Source: Aestuariibacter sp. GS-14 (GTDB lineage: Bacteria > Pseudomonadota > Gammaproteobacteria > Enterobacterales > Alteromonadaceae). From it: 64,000 nucleotides of DNA. How positions within the stretch are numbered: position 1 is the first letter of the stretch; each line of letters starts with the position of its first letter. The translations under genes were made by a program, and so were the position numbers. Below the pieces are notes generated by a model, which was given only the letters and a program-made list of their open reading frames with translations, ran no database searches and was not told where the DNA came from. Of the stretch, positions 12,469 to 21,416 are shown one piece after another. The DNA lies in the NCBI RefSeq assembly GCF_006494365.1, contig NZ_VHIP01000016.1, positions 1 to 64,000 on the forward strand, read 5' to 3'.

Positions 12469-12987
12469 TTACTTGGTGTCTTTGACCGCCGCCAATACAC
12501 GCACAAACTTGGCAGGAACTTCGTTGATTGTTTGAACGAACTTGCCAACTGGTGCTTTGAAGGTCGCAAGCAATTTCGCAAGCGCTTCGTCGCGGGTAGG
12601 CAGAGCTGCTACTGCATCCAGTTTGTCTGGACCCAGTAAACCACTACCAATTGAAAGTGCAGTTACTTGCAGTTTTTTGTTTTCTTTGACGAAATCTTTA
12701 AACAGACGAGCTGCGCCGCCTGGTGCGTCTAAAGAGAAACCATAGATAAGCGGACCGGTTAAGGCGCTATCTAAGTCTGCAAATTTGCTGTCAGCCAATG
12801 CACGTCTAGCCAGAGTATTACGTACAACCTTCAGGTATACGCCTTGCTCACGGGCTTTAACACGCAGAGCTGTCAGTTCTGCAACTCCCATCCCACGGTA
12901 TTCAGCAACGGCTACGGATAGAGCGCGAGACGCAACTTCAGAAACTTCTGCTACGATCTCTTTTTTTGCTGCTAAACCTAGTGCCAC
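12469..12987 (-). CDS. rplJ: 50S ribosomal protein L10 (GTG start)
   Basis: L10 anchors the L7/L12 stalk to 23S rRNA. The 172-residue product starts at GTG 12987, translated (M)[19 protein letters not shown] chose this codon because an AGAGGT ribosome-binding site lies 8 bases upstream and because it matches the family start. Upstream in-frame ATG codons would add residues not seen in the family. The C-terminal helix that binds L7/L12 dimers is present. The long upstream leader is probably the site of autoregulation by the L10-L12 complex. Confidence 0.96.
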   Translation of the reverse strand: MALGLAAKKEIVAEVSEVASRALSVAVAEYRGMGVAELTALRVKAREQGVYLKVVRNTLARRALADSKFADLDSALTGPLIYGFSLDAPGGAARLFKDFVKENKKLQVTALSIGSGLLGPDKLDAVAALPTRDEALAKLLATFKAPVGKFVQTINEVPAKFVRVLAAVKDTK

Positions 12988-13039
12988 TGAGTTCACCTCT
13001 TCAAATCTGATCATCTGCAATTAGAGTGATCAGGGTTCA

Positions 13040-13160
13040 CAGATTGATGCCATTATTGGTTACCCGCCAACGGCACCGCTCTACGGTGTTCGTTATCCCA
13101 GAGAGTCTGAGTCGAAACCACCGTCTGCGCAGGCTGTCGTGATTAAGTAGTACATTGAAT
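13040..13160 (-). promoter_or_regulatory. Candidate L10 autoregulatory leader of rplJL
   Basis: The rplA-rplJ spacer is 311 bases long. On the minus strand it contains CCTGCGCAGACGGTGG (13120-13135), similar to the CCTGCGTAGACGGTG segment of the E. coli rplJ leader bound by L10(L12)4 as I remember it. A further stem around AACACCG/CGGTG lies near 13060-13095. Translational repression by L10 is known for this family. The match was made by eye, and I could not pick out an rplJ promoter here with confidence. Confidence 0.55.
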
Positions 13161-13272
13161 ACAAAAGTTCTCTTACCTCTTTTGCTGTAATACACCTGCG
13201 GTCTTGGACGGGAGCTACCGATATTCGCTTTTGGCGATATTCAACAGCTCCAACCCATAACCTTTAAGAGAA

Positions 13273-13292
13273 GCGTTAGCCTGGGCTAACGC
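13273..13292 (-). terminator. Hairpin after rplA
   Basis: GCGTTAGC and GCTAACGC form a perfect 8-bp stem with a 4-base loop, 7 bases after the rplA stop on the minus strand. The following TTCTCTT is only a weak U-tract. It may therefore be a partial terminator or an RNA-stabilising stem between the rplKA and rplJL parts of the operon. Confidence 0.45.
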
Positions 13293-13298
13293 AAAGCA

Positions 13299-13994
13299 TT
13301 ACTGACCTACTGACGCTTTGTCGATAGATACGCCAGCACCCATTGTGGTGCTCAGGCTTACTTTCTTGATGTAAGTACCTTTTGACGTAGAAGGCTTGGC
13401 CTTCTTCAGAGCGTCTAATAATGCTTCTAAGTTTTCTTTGATCTTGTCTGCTTCAAACGCGATCTTACCAATGCTGGCGTGGATGATACCGTTCTTGTCG
13501 TTGCGGTAACGAACCTGACCCGCTTTAGCATTCTTAACTGCAGTCGCTACGTCTGGTGTAACAGTACCCGTCTTAGGGTTAGGCATCAGGCCGCGTGGAC
13601 CTAAGATTTGACCTAACTGACCAACTACGCGCATTGCGTCAGGGCTGGCTACCACTACGTCAAAGTTCATTTCGCCTTTCTTAACCAGCTCAGCCAGGTC
13701 GTCCATACCTACGATGTCTGCACCTGCAGCTTTTGCTGCTTCAGCATTTGCGCCCTGAGTGAATACTGCAACGCGAACGTCTTTACCAGTACCGTTTGGC
13801 AGTACAGTTGCACCACGAACGTTTTGGTCAGATTTCTTCGCATCAATACCCAGGTTGATGGCAACATCAACGCTTTCTGGGAATTTAGCGGTCGCCAGTT
13901 CTTTTAACAGGGCAACTGCGTCAGCAATTTGGTATTCTTTGTTTGAATCTACTTTTTCACGGATCAAACGTGCGCGTTTAGTTAATTTAGCCAT
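13299..13994 (-). CDS. rplA: 50S ribosomal protein L1
   Basis: This 231-residue protein forms the L1 stalk of the 50S subunit. It starts [21 protein letters not shown] and carries the conserved [15 protein letters not shown] loop and the C-terminal [13 protein letters not shown] segment. In E. coli, L1 also represses the L11 operon by binding its mRNA. It begins 4 bases after the rplK stop, so translation is probably coupled. Confidence 0.98.
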   Translation of the reverse strand: MAKLTKRARLIREKVDSNKEYQIADAVALLKELATAKFPESVDVAINLGIDAKKSDQNVRGATVLPNGTGKDVRVAVFTQGANAEAAKAAGADIVGMDDLAELVKKGEMNFDVVVASPDAMRVVGQLGQILGPRGLMPNPKTGTVTPDVATAVKNAKAGQVRYRNDKNGIIHASIGKIAFEADKIKENLEALLDALKKAKPSTSKGTYIKKVSLSTTMGAGVSIDKASVGQ

Positions 13995-13998
13995 TCGA

Positions 13999-14427
13999 TT
14001 AACCCTCTACCTTCAGACCCATTGCACGAGCAGAGCCCGCGATAGTACGAACAGCGGCTTCTAATGAAGCTGCAGTCAGATCTGGCTCTTTTACCTTGGC
14101 AATTTCTTCCAACTGAGCAACAGTTACCGTACCCACTTTTACAGTGTTAGGACGGCCTGAACCGCTCTTGATGCCAGCCGCTTTTTTCAGCAGGTAAGAC
14201 GCAGGAGGAGTTTTGGTAATGAATGTAAAAGAACGGTCTTCGTACACAGTAATTTCTACTGGTACTGGAGCGCCTTTCTCAAGACTTTCTGTTTTAGCGT
14301 TGAAAGCCTTACAGAATTCCATGATGTTCACACCTTTTTGACCCAGTGCTGGACCAACAGGTGGAGATGGGTTAGCAGCACCAGCTGCAACCTGAAGCTT
14401 AATTAAGCCTGTTACTTTTTTAGCCAT
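13999..14427 (-). CDS. rplK: 50S ribosomal protein L11
   Basis: This 142-residue protein binds the GTPase-associated centre of 23S rRNA and is needed for RelA stimulation. The N-terminal domain has the proline helix [20 protein letters not shown], and the C-terminal RNA-binding domain has the KSGSGRPN and AGSARAMGL motifs. It is the first gene after a promoter at 14518-14546, so it opens the rplKAJL-rpoBC transcription unit. Confidence 0.98.
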   Translation of the reverse strand: MAKKVTGLIKLQVAAGAANPSPPVGPALGQKGVNIMEFCKAFNAKTESLEKGAPVPVEITVYEDRSFTFITKTPPASYLLKKAAGIKSGSGRPNTVKVGTVTVAQLEEIAKVKEPDLTAASLEAAVRTIAGSARAMGLKVEG

Positions 14428-14517
14428 TTTACATGCTCTCGTTAATGGGTCTGACGCCTCGCAAGTATCGAGATTACTTGCTCAATCGGCTTCCCGGTTC
14501 CAATAAAAGGGGCGCGA

Positions 14518-14546
14518 ATTATAGGCTAACAAATAGCCCGACGCAA
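14518..14546 (-). promoter_or_regulatory. sigma70 promoter of the rplKAJL-rpoBC operon
   Basis: On the minus strand TTGCGT (14541-14546) and a perfect TATAAT (14518-14523) are spaced by 17 bases. The -10 box is followed by a GC-rich discriminator (TCGCGCCCC), a feature of stringently controlled stable-RNA and ribosomal promoters. It lies about 90 bases upstream of rplK and just after the nusG terminator. Confidence 0.8.
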
Positions 14547-14584
14547 CCTTATATTTTTTGTTTTTTAGATAAATCTTAAAAAAC

Positions 14585-14622
14585 AAAAAAGTGCCATGCG
14601 CAGGACACAGGGCACTTTTTTT
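14585..14622 (-). terminator. secE-nusG terminator
   Basis: AGTGCC and GGCACT form a stem flanked by long A and T runs on the two sides, so it could act in both directions. On the minus strand it starts 13 bases after the nusG stop and is followed by TTTTTTGTTTTTT. It separates secE-nusG from the rplK promoter. Confidence 0.8.
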
Positions 14623-14635
14623 ATTTCTTTGGCTT

Positions 14636-15184
14636 TTAGCCTTTTTCGACCTGGCTGAATTCCAGTTCTACTGGTGTAGAGCGACCGAAAATAAGCACCG
14701 ATACTTTTACCCGGTTCTTCTCGTAATCCACTTCTTCTACCACACCGTTGAAGTCTGCAAACGGACCTTCGATAACGCGAACCACTTCGCCCGGCTCGAA
14801 CAATGTTTTCGGCTTAGGCTTATCAACAGACTCTTCAAGACGATTCAGGATCGCGTCTGCTTCACGCTGAGAAATAGGCATTGGGCGATCTGAGGTACCA
14901 CCAATGAAACCAAGCACACGCGGAACACTTTTAACCAGGTGCCATGAGTCTTCGTTCATTTCCATTTCTACCAGTACGTAACCCGGGTAAAACTTACGCT
15001 CAGATTTACGCTTTTGTCCAGCACGCATTTCAATAACTTCTTCGGTAGGTACCAGTACCTGACCAAAGTATTCTTCCATCTCGTGCATCTTGATGTATTC
15101 AAGTAATGTTTTCTTTACACGTGATTCGTACTGAGAGTATGCCTGAACAACGTACCAACGCTTTTTCTTTTTTTCTTCAGTCAT
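14636..15184 (-). CDS. nusG: Transcription termination/antitermination factor NusG
   Basis: This 182-residue factor (E. coli 181) binds RNA polymerase through its NGN domain and Rho or S10 through its KOW domain. [17 protein letters not shown] opens the NGN domain, and [19 protein letters not shown] marks the C-terminal KOW. I chose ATG 15184 (MTEEKKKK) over an in-frame TTG five codons upstream, because a GGAG lies 9 bases before it. The start is 4 bases after the secE stop, giving tight coupling. Confidence 0.97.
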   Translation of the reverse strand: MTEEKKKKRWYVVQAYSQYESRVKKTLLEYIKMHEMEEYFGQVLVPTEEVIEMRAGQKRKSERKFYPGYVLVEMEMNEDSWHLVKSVPRVLGFIGGTSDRPMPISQREADAILNRLEESVDKPKPKTLFEPGEVVRVIEGPFADFNGVVEEVDYEKNRVKVSVLIFGRSTPVELEFSQVEKG

Positions 15185-15188
15185 TCGC

Positions 15189-15566
15189 TTATGCTCCAAT
15201 ACCTGTCACTAATGAAACAAGCCAAACCAGGACACCGTCAATACCCCACAATAACAGTGACGCTACAAACGTAGCACCTAGCACGATGAGTGTAGTTTGG
15301 TTTAACTCTTGACGGGTGGGCCATACCACTTTGCGTACTTCTAAACGCGCTTCTTTGGCAAACGTTAAAAACGCCACGCCTTTCATTGTGGTGGCAGCAA
15401 TAAAGCCTGCAACAGCCACACCCACTAACGCACCAATAGCACGATATAAAATCGACACTTCACCATAAACATAATTGGTAGTAATTACACCTGCAAGCAA
15501 GGCAAATACAATCAACCACTTCAGCATGTCCATTGAGTTGGATGAATTTTCCGTTTTTTCGCTCAT
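15189..15566 (-). CDS. secE: Preprotein translocase subunit SecE
   Basis: This 125-residue inner-membrane protein clamps the SecY channel. Three hydrophobic segments are visible: two near residues 14-55 and one near 95-115, as in the three-helix E. coli form (127 residues). The conserved amphipathic stretch [20 protein letters not shown] precedes the last membrane helix. It follows tRNA-Trp and precedes nusG, the usual gammaproteobacterial order. Confidence 0.96.
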   Translation of the reverse strand: MSEKTENSSNSMDMLKWLIVFALLAGVITTNYVYGEVSILYRAIGALVGVAVAGFIAATTMKGVAFLTFAKEARLEVRKVVWPTRQELNQTTLIVLGATFVASLLLWGIDGVLVWLVSLVTGIGA

Positions 15567-15622
15567 TTCACGACCCTAGCAATACGGCTTGTTATGCAGT
15601 GCACCTGCACTACACCATTATC

Positions 15623-15699
15623 TGGCAGGGGTGGAGGGACTCGAACCCCCAACCATCGGTTTTGGAGACCGCTGTTCTACCAATTCGAACTACACCCCT
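15623..15699 (-). tRNA. tRNA-Trp (anticodon CCA)
   Basis: The minus strand folds as a complete cloverleaf with an AGGGGTG/CACCCCT acceptor stem, a D-arm GTTC/GAAC, a CTCCAAA anticodon loop (CCA, tryptophan), a GGGGG-TTCGAGT-CCCTC T-arm and an encoded 3' CCA. The anticodon stem GCGGT/ACCGA has a G-A mismatch at 27-43, and the D-loop appears one base longer than in E. coli. It is probably the first gene of the tRNA-Trp-secE-nusG transcript. Confidence 0.95.
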
Positions 15700-16084
15700 A
15701 AAACAGCTTTTGGCTGATTTTACTTACACTACCCTTGTGAATGTTTGCGTCTTTTTTGGAAAAGTGCGGATTCGTAAGGGAGGGACGCGTATTATACTTA
15801 ACAAGACTTCAGATACAAGCGCTTTGTTAAGCAACTCACATTATGCGAAACAGGCCCCTCGGTAGAAGCAATAACAATCGTTTTTTGCTTTTCAATAACC
15901 GCGCTTATTACAGACCAGGTGTTTATGCCAATGCGCTTACCACCACTTCTTTTCACTGGCTGACAAGAGTACACTGGGCGTGCTCATGAGCCTCCTTCGT
16001 GTTTATAGCGACTGTCGTAAATCTAAAACCGCAGTGATATCCACCACGCAGGTAAGCAGTAACAGAAACGTCTAAAGGATTTTT
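15700..16084. other. Divergent spacer between tRNA-Trp and a lipoprotein gene
   Basis: This 385-base gap holds the promoter of the tRNA-Trp-secE-nusG unit near its left side. On its right side it has the short untranslated region of the plus-strand lipoprotein gene. I see no further open frame, RNA gene or strong hairpin in it. Confidence 0.5.
15791..15818 (-). promoter_or_regulatory. Promoter of tRNA-Trp-secE-nusG
   Basis: On the minus strand TTGTAT (15813-15818) and a perfect TATAAT (15791-15796) are spaced by 16 bases and followed by the GC-rich ACGCGTCCC discriminator. This is typical of stable-RNA promoters under stringent control. The tRNA begins about 92 bases further on. Confidence 0.7.
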
Positions 16085-16846
16085 ATGTTTCGATACAAAA
16101 AAGTGTTAACGCTTTTCATTTTTTCTGGTGTGCTTTCGGGTTGTGGTAACGGTGCCAATAAGACCCTCGATGAATTAAACCGAAACCGCGCTAAATGGGA
16201 AAGTACCAACATACAGACTTACCAGTTTGAATACCGGGTTTCTTGTTTCTGCCTGGATGAATATACCCTGCCCCGCCTGGTTTTTGTTGATGGTGATCAG
16301 GTAGTCTCTCAAGCAGTTATCGATACGCATGTTGCGCTACCGTTGGATGACAACAACGCAATGAGCATCACGGCGCTGTTTGAACGCATTGCGCTGGAAG
16401 AGAGTCGGGCTGAATCCCTTTACGTTGAATACGATCCAGAACTTGGCTACCCAACCTTAATTCAGGTTGATGAAAATAAGCAGAGCGCCGACGACGAGTA
16501 CACGCTTTATGTGAGTAATGTGGTGAATGCTGATGATGTAGGTTGCACCGCATCAGTGGTTAACGGCCTGTCCATTAAAGTAACGGATGACTCAACTCAG
16601 TTACCTGCTGCATGCGGTGTTACTGTTACGGTAACAGACGGCAATTACTCTGAAACGTTCACCAATAGCGATGCAGCCTGCGACGACAGCGATGCCATTT
16701 CCATGCTCTCTGAACGCCCAGGGTTTTATTCCATATCGATCCAAAAGTCTGGGTATCAGGCTTTTCAGGCAGATGATTTTGGCATCGGCAGAGACATATG
16801 CCATGTGCTACCCCGTCAGCTGGACGTAACACTTCTCCCTGAATAA
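16085..16846 (+). CDS. DUF6174-like lipoprotein with a carboxypeptidase-regulatory-like tail
   Basis: This 253-residue protein has a lipoprotein signal with lipobox LSGC (Cys20). Residues about 30-145 resemble the DUF6174 pattern: a Trp/Tyr-rich opening, a paired C-F-C, then strands ending in YPTLIQVDE. From about residue 155 it has a Cys-rich beta region (GCTASVVNGLSIKVTDD) that looks like a carboxypeptidase-regulatory or surface beta fold. It is probably membrane-anchored and periplasmic. The molecular role is unknown. It stands alone, with a 10-bp hairpin after it. Confidence 0.7.
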   Translation: MFRYKKVLTLFIFSGVLSGCGNGANKTLDELNRNRAKWESTNIQTYQFEYRVSCFCLDEYTLPRLVFVDGDQVVSQAVIDTHVALPLDDNNAMSITALFERIALEESRAESLYVEYDPELGYPTLIQVDENKQSADDEYTLYVSNVVNADDVGCTASVVNGLSIKVTDDSTQLPAACGVTVTVTDGNYSETFTNSDAACDDSDAISMLSERPGFYSISIQKSGYQAFQADDFGIGRDICHVLPRQLDVTLLPE

Positions 16847-16862
16847 ATTTCCTCCAATCTTA

Positions 16863-16886
16863 CAGGGCGCTTCTACAAGCGCCCTG
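16863..16886 (+). terminator. Hairpin after the DUF6174-like gene
   Basis: CAGGGCGCTT and AAGCGCCCTG form a perfect 10-bp stem with a 4-base loop, 16 bases after the stop codon. No U-tract follows, so it may be a transcript-end stabiliser rather than a classical terminator. Confidence 0.5.
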
Positions 16887-17030
16887 CGCCCTCATTAAAC
16901 CGCCTTACAAAGCGCTACCTTACTGGACCGCCTGGTGCTCATTCCATTAACTCAGTAATTTAAAACGACTTGACCAATTCCGCATAGCGGATATATATTT
17001 CGCATCAATCAATAAAAAATGGGAATAACA

Positions 17031-18836
17031 ATGCACAGCAGATTAATCAATCCAGCGGATCTTAACTTTTTACTTTATGACGTATTAAAGGTTGATGAAC
17101 TCTGTAAATTCCCAAGGTTTAACGAACACGGTCGTGAAACTTTCGACGCAACAATTGAAACGGCTTATTCTATTGCCAGCGACTGGTTTGCACCGTGCGC
17201 AGCGAAGTTAGACGAGAATGAACCTGAATTTGTCGATGGTAAAGTAACCATGATCCCAGAAGTGGCTGCCGCACTTCAGCAATACTACGACGCCGGGTTT
17301 GGCGCCGCTACCCATGACTACGAACTAGGCGGCATGCAATTGCCCTTTTCGGTTTCAGTAGCATGCAAGGCTATATTTGGCGCGGCAAATATGCCGGTTC
17401 TCTCTTATCCTTCACTAACCAACGCTAATGCGAATGTGATCCGCAACTTTGGTTCAGATGAGCAAAAGCGCCTGTACCTGCAGCCCCTGCTTAATGGTCG
17501 ATTTATGGGTACGATGGCGTTAACCGAACCCCAGGCAGGCTCGTCGCTGTCCGACATAAAGACTCAGGCTACTCACGCAGAAGATGGCACTTATCGCCTC
17601 AAAGGCAATAAGATTTTCATTTCTGGTGGCGATCACGAACTGTCTGAAAACATTATTCATTTGGTATTGGCGCGCATTCAGGGCGCTCCCGCCGGAGTAA
17701 AGGGGCTCTCGTTGTTTATTGTGCCCAAGTTTCTGGTTAACGATGATGGTTCATTAGGTGAACACAACGACGTAAGCCTCGCCGGGCTTATTCATAAAAT
17801 GGGGTGGCGCGGCACAACCTCTACCATGCTCAACTTTGGTGAGAAAGACGGCGCTGTGGGATACCTGATCGGCGAACCCAATCGCGGCTTGTTGTATATG
17901 TTTCAAATGATGAACGAGGCCAGAATTGGCGTAGGCGTGGGAGCGGTATCCCAGGGATACACGTCTTATCTTCATGCCCTGGATTACGCCCGAAATCGCC
18001 CGCAAGGGCGTCATCCCCACGAAAAGGATCCGCAGTCACCGCAGGTCCCCCTCACTGAACATGCCGATATTAAGCGCATGTTACTGGCAGCCAAAAGCTA
18101 CGCAGAAGGTGGCTTGTTTTTATCGTTGTATGGCGCAACGCTGGCGGATACACATGCGCACTGCGCTGATCCCGAAGCGGCAAAGCGTGCAGGCACCTTA
18201 CTGGATATTTTAACGCCAATACTGAAATCCTGGCCGTCGAAATATTGTCTTGAAGCTAATTCCATTGCCATTCAGGTACACGGAGGCTATGGCTATACCC
18301 GTGAATACCCGGTAGAACGCTTCTATCGCGACAACCGGCTCAACCCAATACACGAGGGAACCGAAGGCATTCAGGCCATGGATTTGCTGGGCAGAAAAGT
18401 GAGCATGCAAGACGGACTTCCTTATACCCTGCTTGGCGAGGAAATCCTTAGCACCGTCCAGGCTTGTCAAGCTGAGCCACAGCTTGCCGAATTTGCCAAC
18501 GCCCTGCTTCAACGCAAAGCCAAACTCAACGCCACTACCCAAACTATAGTGGCTGCGATGCAGGCGGCGAAGTCAAATCTGGCTCTGGCCAATGCGACAC
18601 CCTACCTGCACGCCTTCGGCCATATCGTAATGGCCTGGCTGTGGTTAAGACAAGCTCGGGTTGCAGTACTGGCAATCAATACTGAAACCGGCTCTGATAG
18701 AACGCTATTGCTTCAGGGAAAGCTGGCCGCATGCCGTTACTTTTTCCGATATGAGCTGCCCCAGGTAGATGCTGCACTTGAATTAGTGCAATCACTTGAC
18801 GATACCTGTTATGAACTCGAGTCGAGTTGTTTATAA
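17031..18836 (+). CDS. Acyl-CoA dehydrogenase, large (DmdC-like) type
   Basis: This 601-residue cytosolic flavoprotein belongs to the long acyl-CoA dehydrogenase group that includes DmdC (3-methylmercaptopropionyl-CoA dehydrogenase). MALTEPQAGSSLSDIKTQAT is the FAD/substrate-binding segment, and YPVERFYRDNRLNPIHEGTEGIQ contains the region of the catalytic glutamate. A C-terminal extension of about 130 residues is typical of this group. ATG 17031 is preferred to ATG 17019 because GGGA lies 6 bases before it. The substrate cannot be read from sequence; a fatty acyl-CoA is as likely as a DMSP-derived one. No dmd or fad partner genes are adjacent. Confidence 0.85.
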   Translation: MHSRLINPADLNFLLYDVLKVDELCKFPRFNEHGRETFDATIETAYSIASDWFAPCAAKLDENEPEFVDGKVTMIPEVAAALQQYYDAGFGAATHDYELGGMQLPFSVSVACKAIFGAANMPVLSYPSLTNANANVIRNFGSDEQKRLYLQPLLNGRFMGTMALTEPQAGSSLSDIKTQATHAEDGTYRLKGNKIFISGGDHELSENIIHLVLARIQGAPAGVKGLSLFIVPKFLVNDDGSLGEHNDVSLAGLIHKMGWRGTTSTMLNFGEKDGAVGYLIGEPNRGLLYMFQMMNEARIGVGVGAVSQGYTSYLHALDYARNRPQGRHPHEKDPQSPQVPLTEHADIKRMLLAAKSYAEGGLFLSLYGATLADTHAHCADPEAAKRAGTLLDILTPILKSWPSKYCLEANSIAIQVHGGYGYTREYPVERFYRDNRLNPIHEGTEGIQAMDLLGRKVSMQDGLPYTLLGEEILSTVQACQAEPQLAEFANALLQRKAKLNATTQTIVAAMQAAKSNLALANATPYLHAFGHIVMAWLWLRQARVAVLAINTETGSDRTLLLQGKLAACRYFFRYELPQVDAALELVQSLDDTCYELESSCL

Positions 18837-19040
18837 AAACAACTTACGTTTGTGCATCAACTGTGTTTCCCGAATTCAGGTTGATTTGAGGTAGTCCGCC
18901 TGTTTTGCCAGGTCCCGGCTCGAGACCGGGACGACGGGAGATTGAATGGTCTTTCCTGCACCACATGTACGCTATTTCCGCCTATCTCGTTGTCAGCCCC
19001 GCGGCTCCAAGTCATCCCCGTCCCTTTTCGCATCCAGCAA

Positions 19041-19224
19041 CCTACTCGTCATCCCGCAACCTACTCGTCATCCCCACGCTACTATTTGCCATCCCCACGC
19101 TACTCTTCGTCATCCCCGCGAAGGCGGGGATCTAACCAATTCAACAAGCGGCGCGCAAAACTCGGTGAAGGGTTGTATTGGGGAAGTAAGCCTGTTTCAG
19201 TAGGTCCCGGCTCGAGGCCGGGAC
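19041..19224. repeat. Tandem repeat unit, copy 1
   Basis: This 184-base unit runs from CCTACTCGTCATCCCGCAAC through an ATCCCCGCGAAGGCGGGGAT hairpin to a GTCCCGG...CCGGGAC palindrome. It is nearly identical to copy 2, differing by a few substitutions and by lacking one internal 21-base repeat. Confidence 0.85.
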
Positions 19225-19252
19225 GACAACGTATTGGAAGGCTATCCCCGCT

Positions 19253-19457
19253 CCTACTCGTCATCCCGCAACCTACTCGTCATCCCCGCGCTACTATTTG
19301 CCATCCCCACGCTACTATTTGCCATCCCCACGCTACTCTTCGTCATCCCCGCGAAGGCGGGGATCTAACCAATTCAACAAGCGGTGCGCAAAACTCGGTG
19401 AAGGGTTGTATTGGAGAAGTAAGCCTGTTTCAGTAGGTCCCGGCTCGAGGCCGGGAC
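19253..19457. repeat. Tandem repeat unit, copy 2
   Basis: This 205-base copy of the preceding unit contains one extra internal 21-base repeat (built on ACTATTTGCCATCCCCACGC), which accounts exactly for the length difference of 21. Both copies end in the same palindrome. This indicates recent duplication and slippage. Confidence 0.85.
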
Positions 19458-19541
19458 AGGACAAATACAGGAAGTATCGAAGGAGTCAGTCTGCTCGATT
19501 AGGTCCCGGCTCGAGGCTGGGACAGGGGATTTCTATGGTCT

Positions 19542-19567
19542 GAATAAGCGCGCAAGCGTGCTTATTC
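19542..19567 (-). terminator. Hairpin at the end of the ABC transporter gene
   Basis: GAATAAGC and GCTTATTC form a perfect 8-bp stem around a 10-base loop that overlaps the stop codon region of the minus-strand ABC transporter gene. The U-tract is poor, so efficiency is uncertain. Confidence 0.4.
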
Positions 19568-21403
19568 AAGACCAAGAAATCCACCTGTCTGGTGTGCCCA
19601 CAGTTTGGCGTAGATACCGCCTTTATCGAGCAACTCCTGATGTGTGCCTTGCTCCACAATCTCGCCGTTATCAAGTACTAACAAGCGATCCATCTGCGCA
19701 ATTGTAGATAAGCGGTGAGCAATAGCTAATACCGTTTTGTTTTCCATCACTTTGTTCAGGCACTCCTGAATCGCTGATTCTACTTCTGAATCTAGCGCAG
19801 AGGTGGCTTCGTCCAAAATTAATACAGGCGCATCTTTTAGCAATACCCGCGCAATAGCAATGCGTTGACGCTGTCCACCAGACAACTTCACGCCACGTTC
19901 CCCAACCTGAGCATCAAATCCGGTTCTGCCGTCTTTGTCGGAGAGCTGCTGAATAAACTCAAACGCTTCAGCTTGTTTAGCAGCAGTGATCATCGAGTCT
20001 TCGTTAGCATCGCTACGCCCATAAACAATGTTGTCGCGGACCGAGCGGTGCATTAACGATGTATCCTGGGTAACCATACTGATTTGTGCGCGCAGCGATT
20101 CCTGCCCGACACTACTGATATCCTGGCCATCGATCAATATTTTGCCGCCTGTAGTGTCGTAAAACCGCAGCAATAAGTTAACCAGCGTTGATTTACCGGC
20201 ACCGGACCGTCCTACCAAGCCCACTTTTTCACCGGGTTTGATGGTTAAATCGAGGTTTTGAAACACCGGCACAGGGTGGTTATTGTGACCCGGATAAGCG
20301 AAGTTAACCTGCTTAAATTCAATCTGCCCACCGTTCACTTTGAGCGGTTGCGCGTGCTGTTTATCTTCGACAGCAATAGACTGTGCAAGCGTATTGATAC
20401 CATCCTGTACGGTGCCGAGGTTTTCAAACAGTGATGCCACTTCCCACATAACCCAGTGCGACATGCCGTTTAAGCGCAAACACAAACTCACAGCCAAAGC
20501 AATTTCGCCGGGCGTGACCATTTGCTGTAACCACAGATACACCGACAGTGCGCCAACGCTGAAAATCAGCAGTGCGTTACTCAGTTCAACACAAAACTCC
20601 AGAATCGTTACCAACCGCATTTGCGGGTAAACGGTTTGCAGGAATTTATCCATGCTGTCCTTCGCATATTCGGCTTCACGCTGACTGTGCGAAAATAGTT
20701 TTACCGTGGTGATATTAGTGTAGCTGTCAACGATGCGGCCGGTCATCAGTGAGCGGGCATCGGCCTGATGCTGTGAAACCTGTTTTAATTTAGGTACCAG
20801 AATTCGCAGAATTACGCTGTACACCGTTAACCAAATCAGTAATGGCAACGCCAATCGCCAGTCGGCAGTAAATATCAGCACCACCATGGAAATAAAGTAC
20901 ACACTGATGTACACCATCAGATCAAGCAACTTCATTACGGTTTCACGCACCGACAATGCCGTTTGCATTACCTTGGTGGCAACCCTGCCTGCAAACTCAT
21001 TCTGAAAGAACGTGAGGCTTTGACTGAGCAGGTAACGGTGCGCCTGCCAGCGTATGCGCATAGGGTAATTGCCAAGCAACGACTGGCGGGAAAAAAGTGA
21101 ACGCAACAAAATAAAACCGGGAATGAGCACAACCACTACCAGCCCCATCACAACCAGACGATTGCCTTCATTTTCAATAAAGGTACTGCGATCCTGTTCG
21201 GTAAACCAGTCAACCAGTTGTCCCATAAAGCCAAACAAGGTCACTTCCAGCATCGCCACAATCGCGCTCAATGCCGATACGCATAACAGAACGGGCCACA
21301 TGCCCTGAGTGTAGTGTTTACAAAAAGCCACCATGTTTTTTGGTGGCTGTGTGGGGTGTGAAGCAGGAAACGGGTTTGTCAGTTTCTCAAAAAATGAAAA
21401 CAT
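19562..21403 (-). CDS. ABC transporter, fused permease and ATPase (exporter type)
   Basis: This 613-residue half-transporter has an N-terminal membrane domain (about residues 30-340, six hydrophobic segments) and a C-terminal ATPase with Walker A GRSGAGKST, signature LSGGQRQRIAIARVL and Walker B VLILDEATSALD. This order is the exporter (MsbA/multidrug) type, which works as a dimer in the inner membrane. Substrate is unknown. The neighbouring rraA-like gene ends upstream with a 13-base gap, so the two may be co-transcribed, though their roles are not obviously linked. Confidence 0.88.
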   Translation of the reverse strand: MFSFFEKLTNPFPASHPTQPPKNMVAFCKHYTQGMWPVLLCVSALSAIVAMLEVTLFGFMGQLVDWFTEQDRSTFIENEGNRLVVMGLVVVVLIPGFILLRSLFSRQSLLGNYPMRIRWQAHRYLLSQSLTFFQNEFAGRVATKVMQTALSVRETVMKLLDLMVYISVYFISMVVLIFTADWRLALPLLIWLTVYSVILRILVPKLKQVSQHQADARSLMTGRIVDSYTNITTVKLFSHSQREAEYAKDSMDKFLQTVYPQMRLVTILEFCVELSNALLIFSVGALSVYLWLQQMVTPGEIALAVSLCLRLNGMSHWVMWEVASLFENLGTVQDGINTLAQSIAVEDKQHAQPLKVNGGQIEFKQVNFAYPGHNNHPVPVFQNLDLTIKPGEKVGLVGRSGAGKSTLVNLLLRFYDTTGGKILIDGQDISSVGQESLRAQISMVTQDTSLMHRSVRDNIVYGRSDANEDSMITAAKQAEAFEFIQQLSDKDGRTGFDAQVGERGVKLSGGQRQRIAIARVLLKDAPVLILDEATSALDSEVESAIQECLNKVMENKTVLAIAHRLSTIAQMDRLLVLDNGEIVEQGTHQELLDKGGIYAKLWAHQTGGFLGLE

Positions 21404-21416
21404 GCATTACTCAACA

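Larger units (their letters stand above)
18837..19561. repeat. Gene-free repeat cluster
   Basis: This 725-base gap holds four copies of a GTCCCGG/CCGGGAC palindrome (18912-18932, 19204-19224, 19437-19457, 19503-19523). It also holds two ATCCCCGC/GCGGGGAT hairpins (19112-19131, 19345-19364), and a nested short repeat CTACTCGTCATCCC. The elements are organised as a tandem duplication of about 200 bases. Open frames over this area, including one of 164 codons, are translations of the repeats and are not genes. Confidence 0.8.

Noticed and set aside
13040-13298. A separate rplJ promoter in the rplA-rplJ spacer
   Set aside because: I could not find -35 and -10 boxes with acceptable spacing, so it is not annotated, although E. 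coli has one there.
17754-18020. Small minus-strand frames inside the acyl-CoA dehydrogenase gene
   Set aside because: They are antisense to a clear coding gene and have no ribosome-binding site.
18942-19436. 164-codon plus-strand open frame rich in His, Pro and Ser, with repeated peptides
   Set aside because: It is a translation of the palindromic and tandem DNA repeats; all three plus frames are open there for the same reason.
19041-19457. CRISPR-like appearance of direct repeats
   Set aside because: There are only two long units with near-identical content, no regular repeat-spacer pattern and no cas genes nearby.
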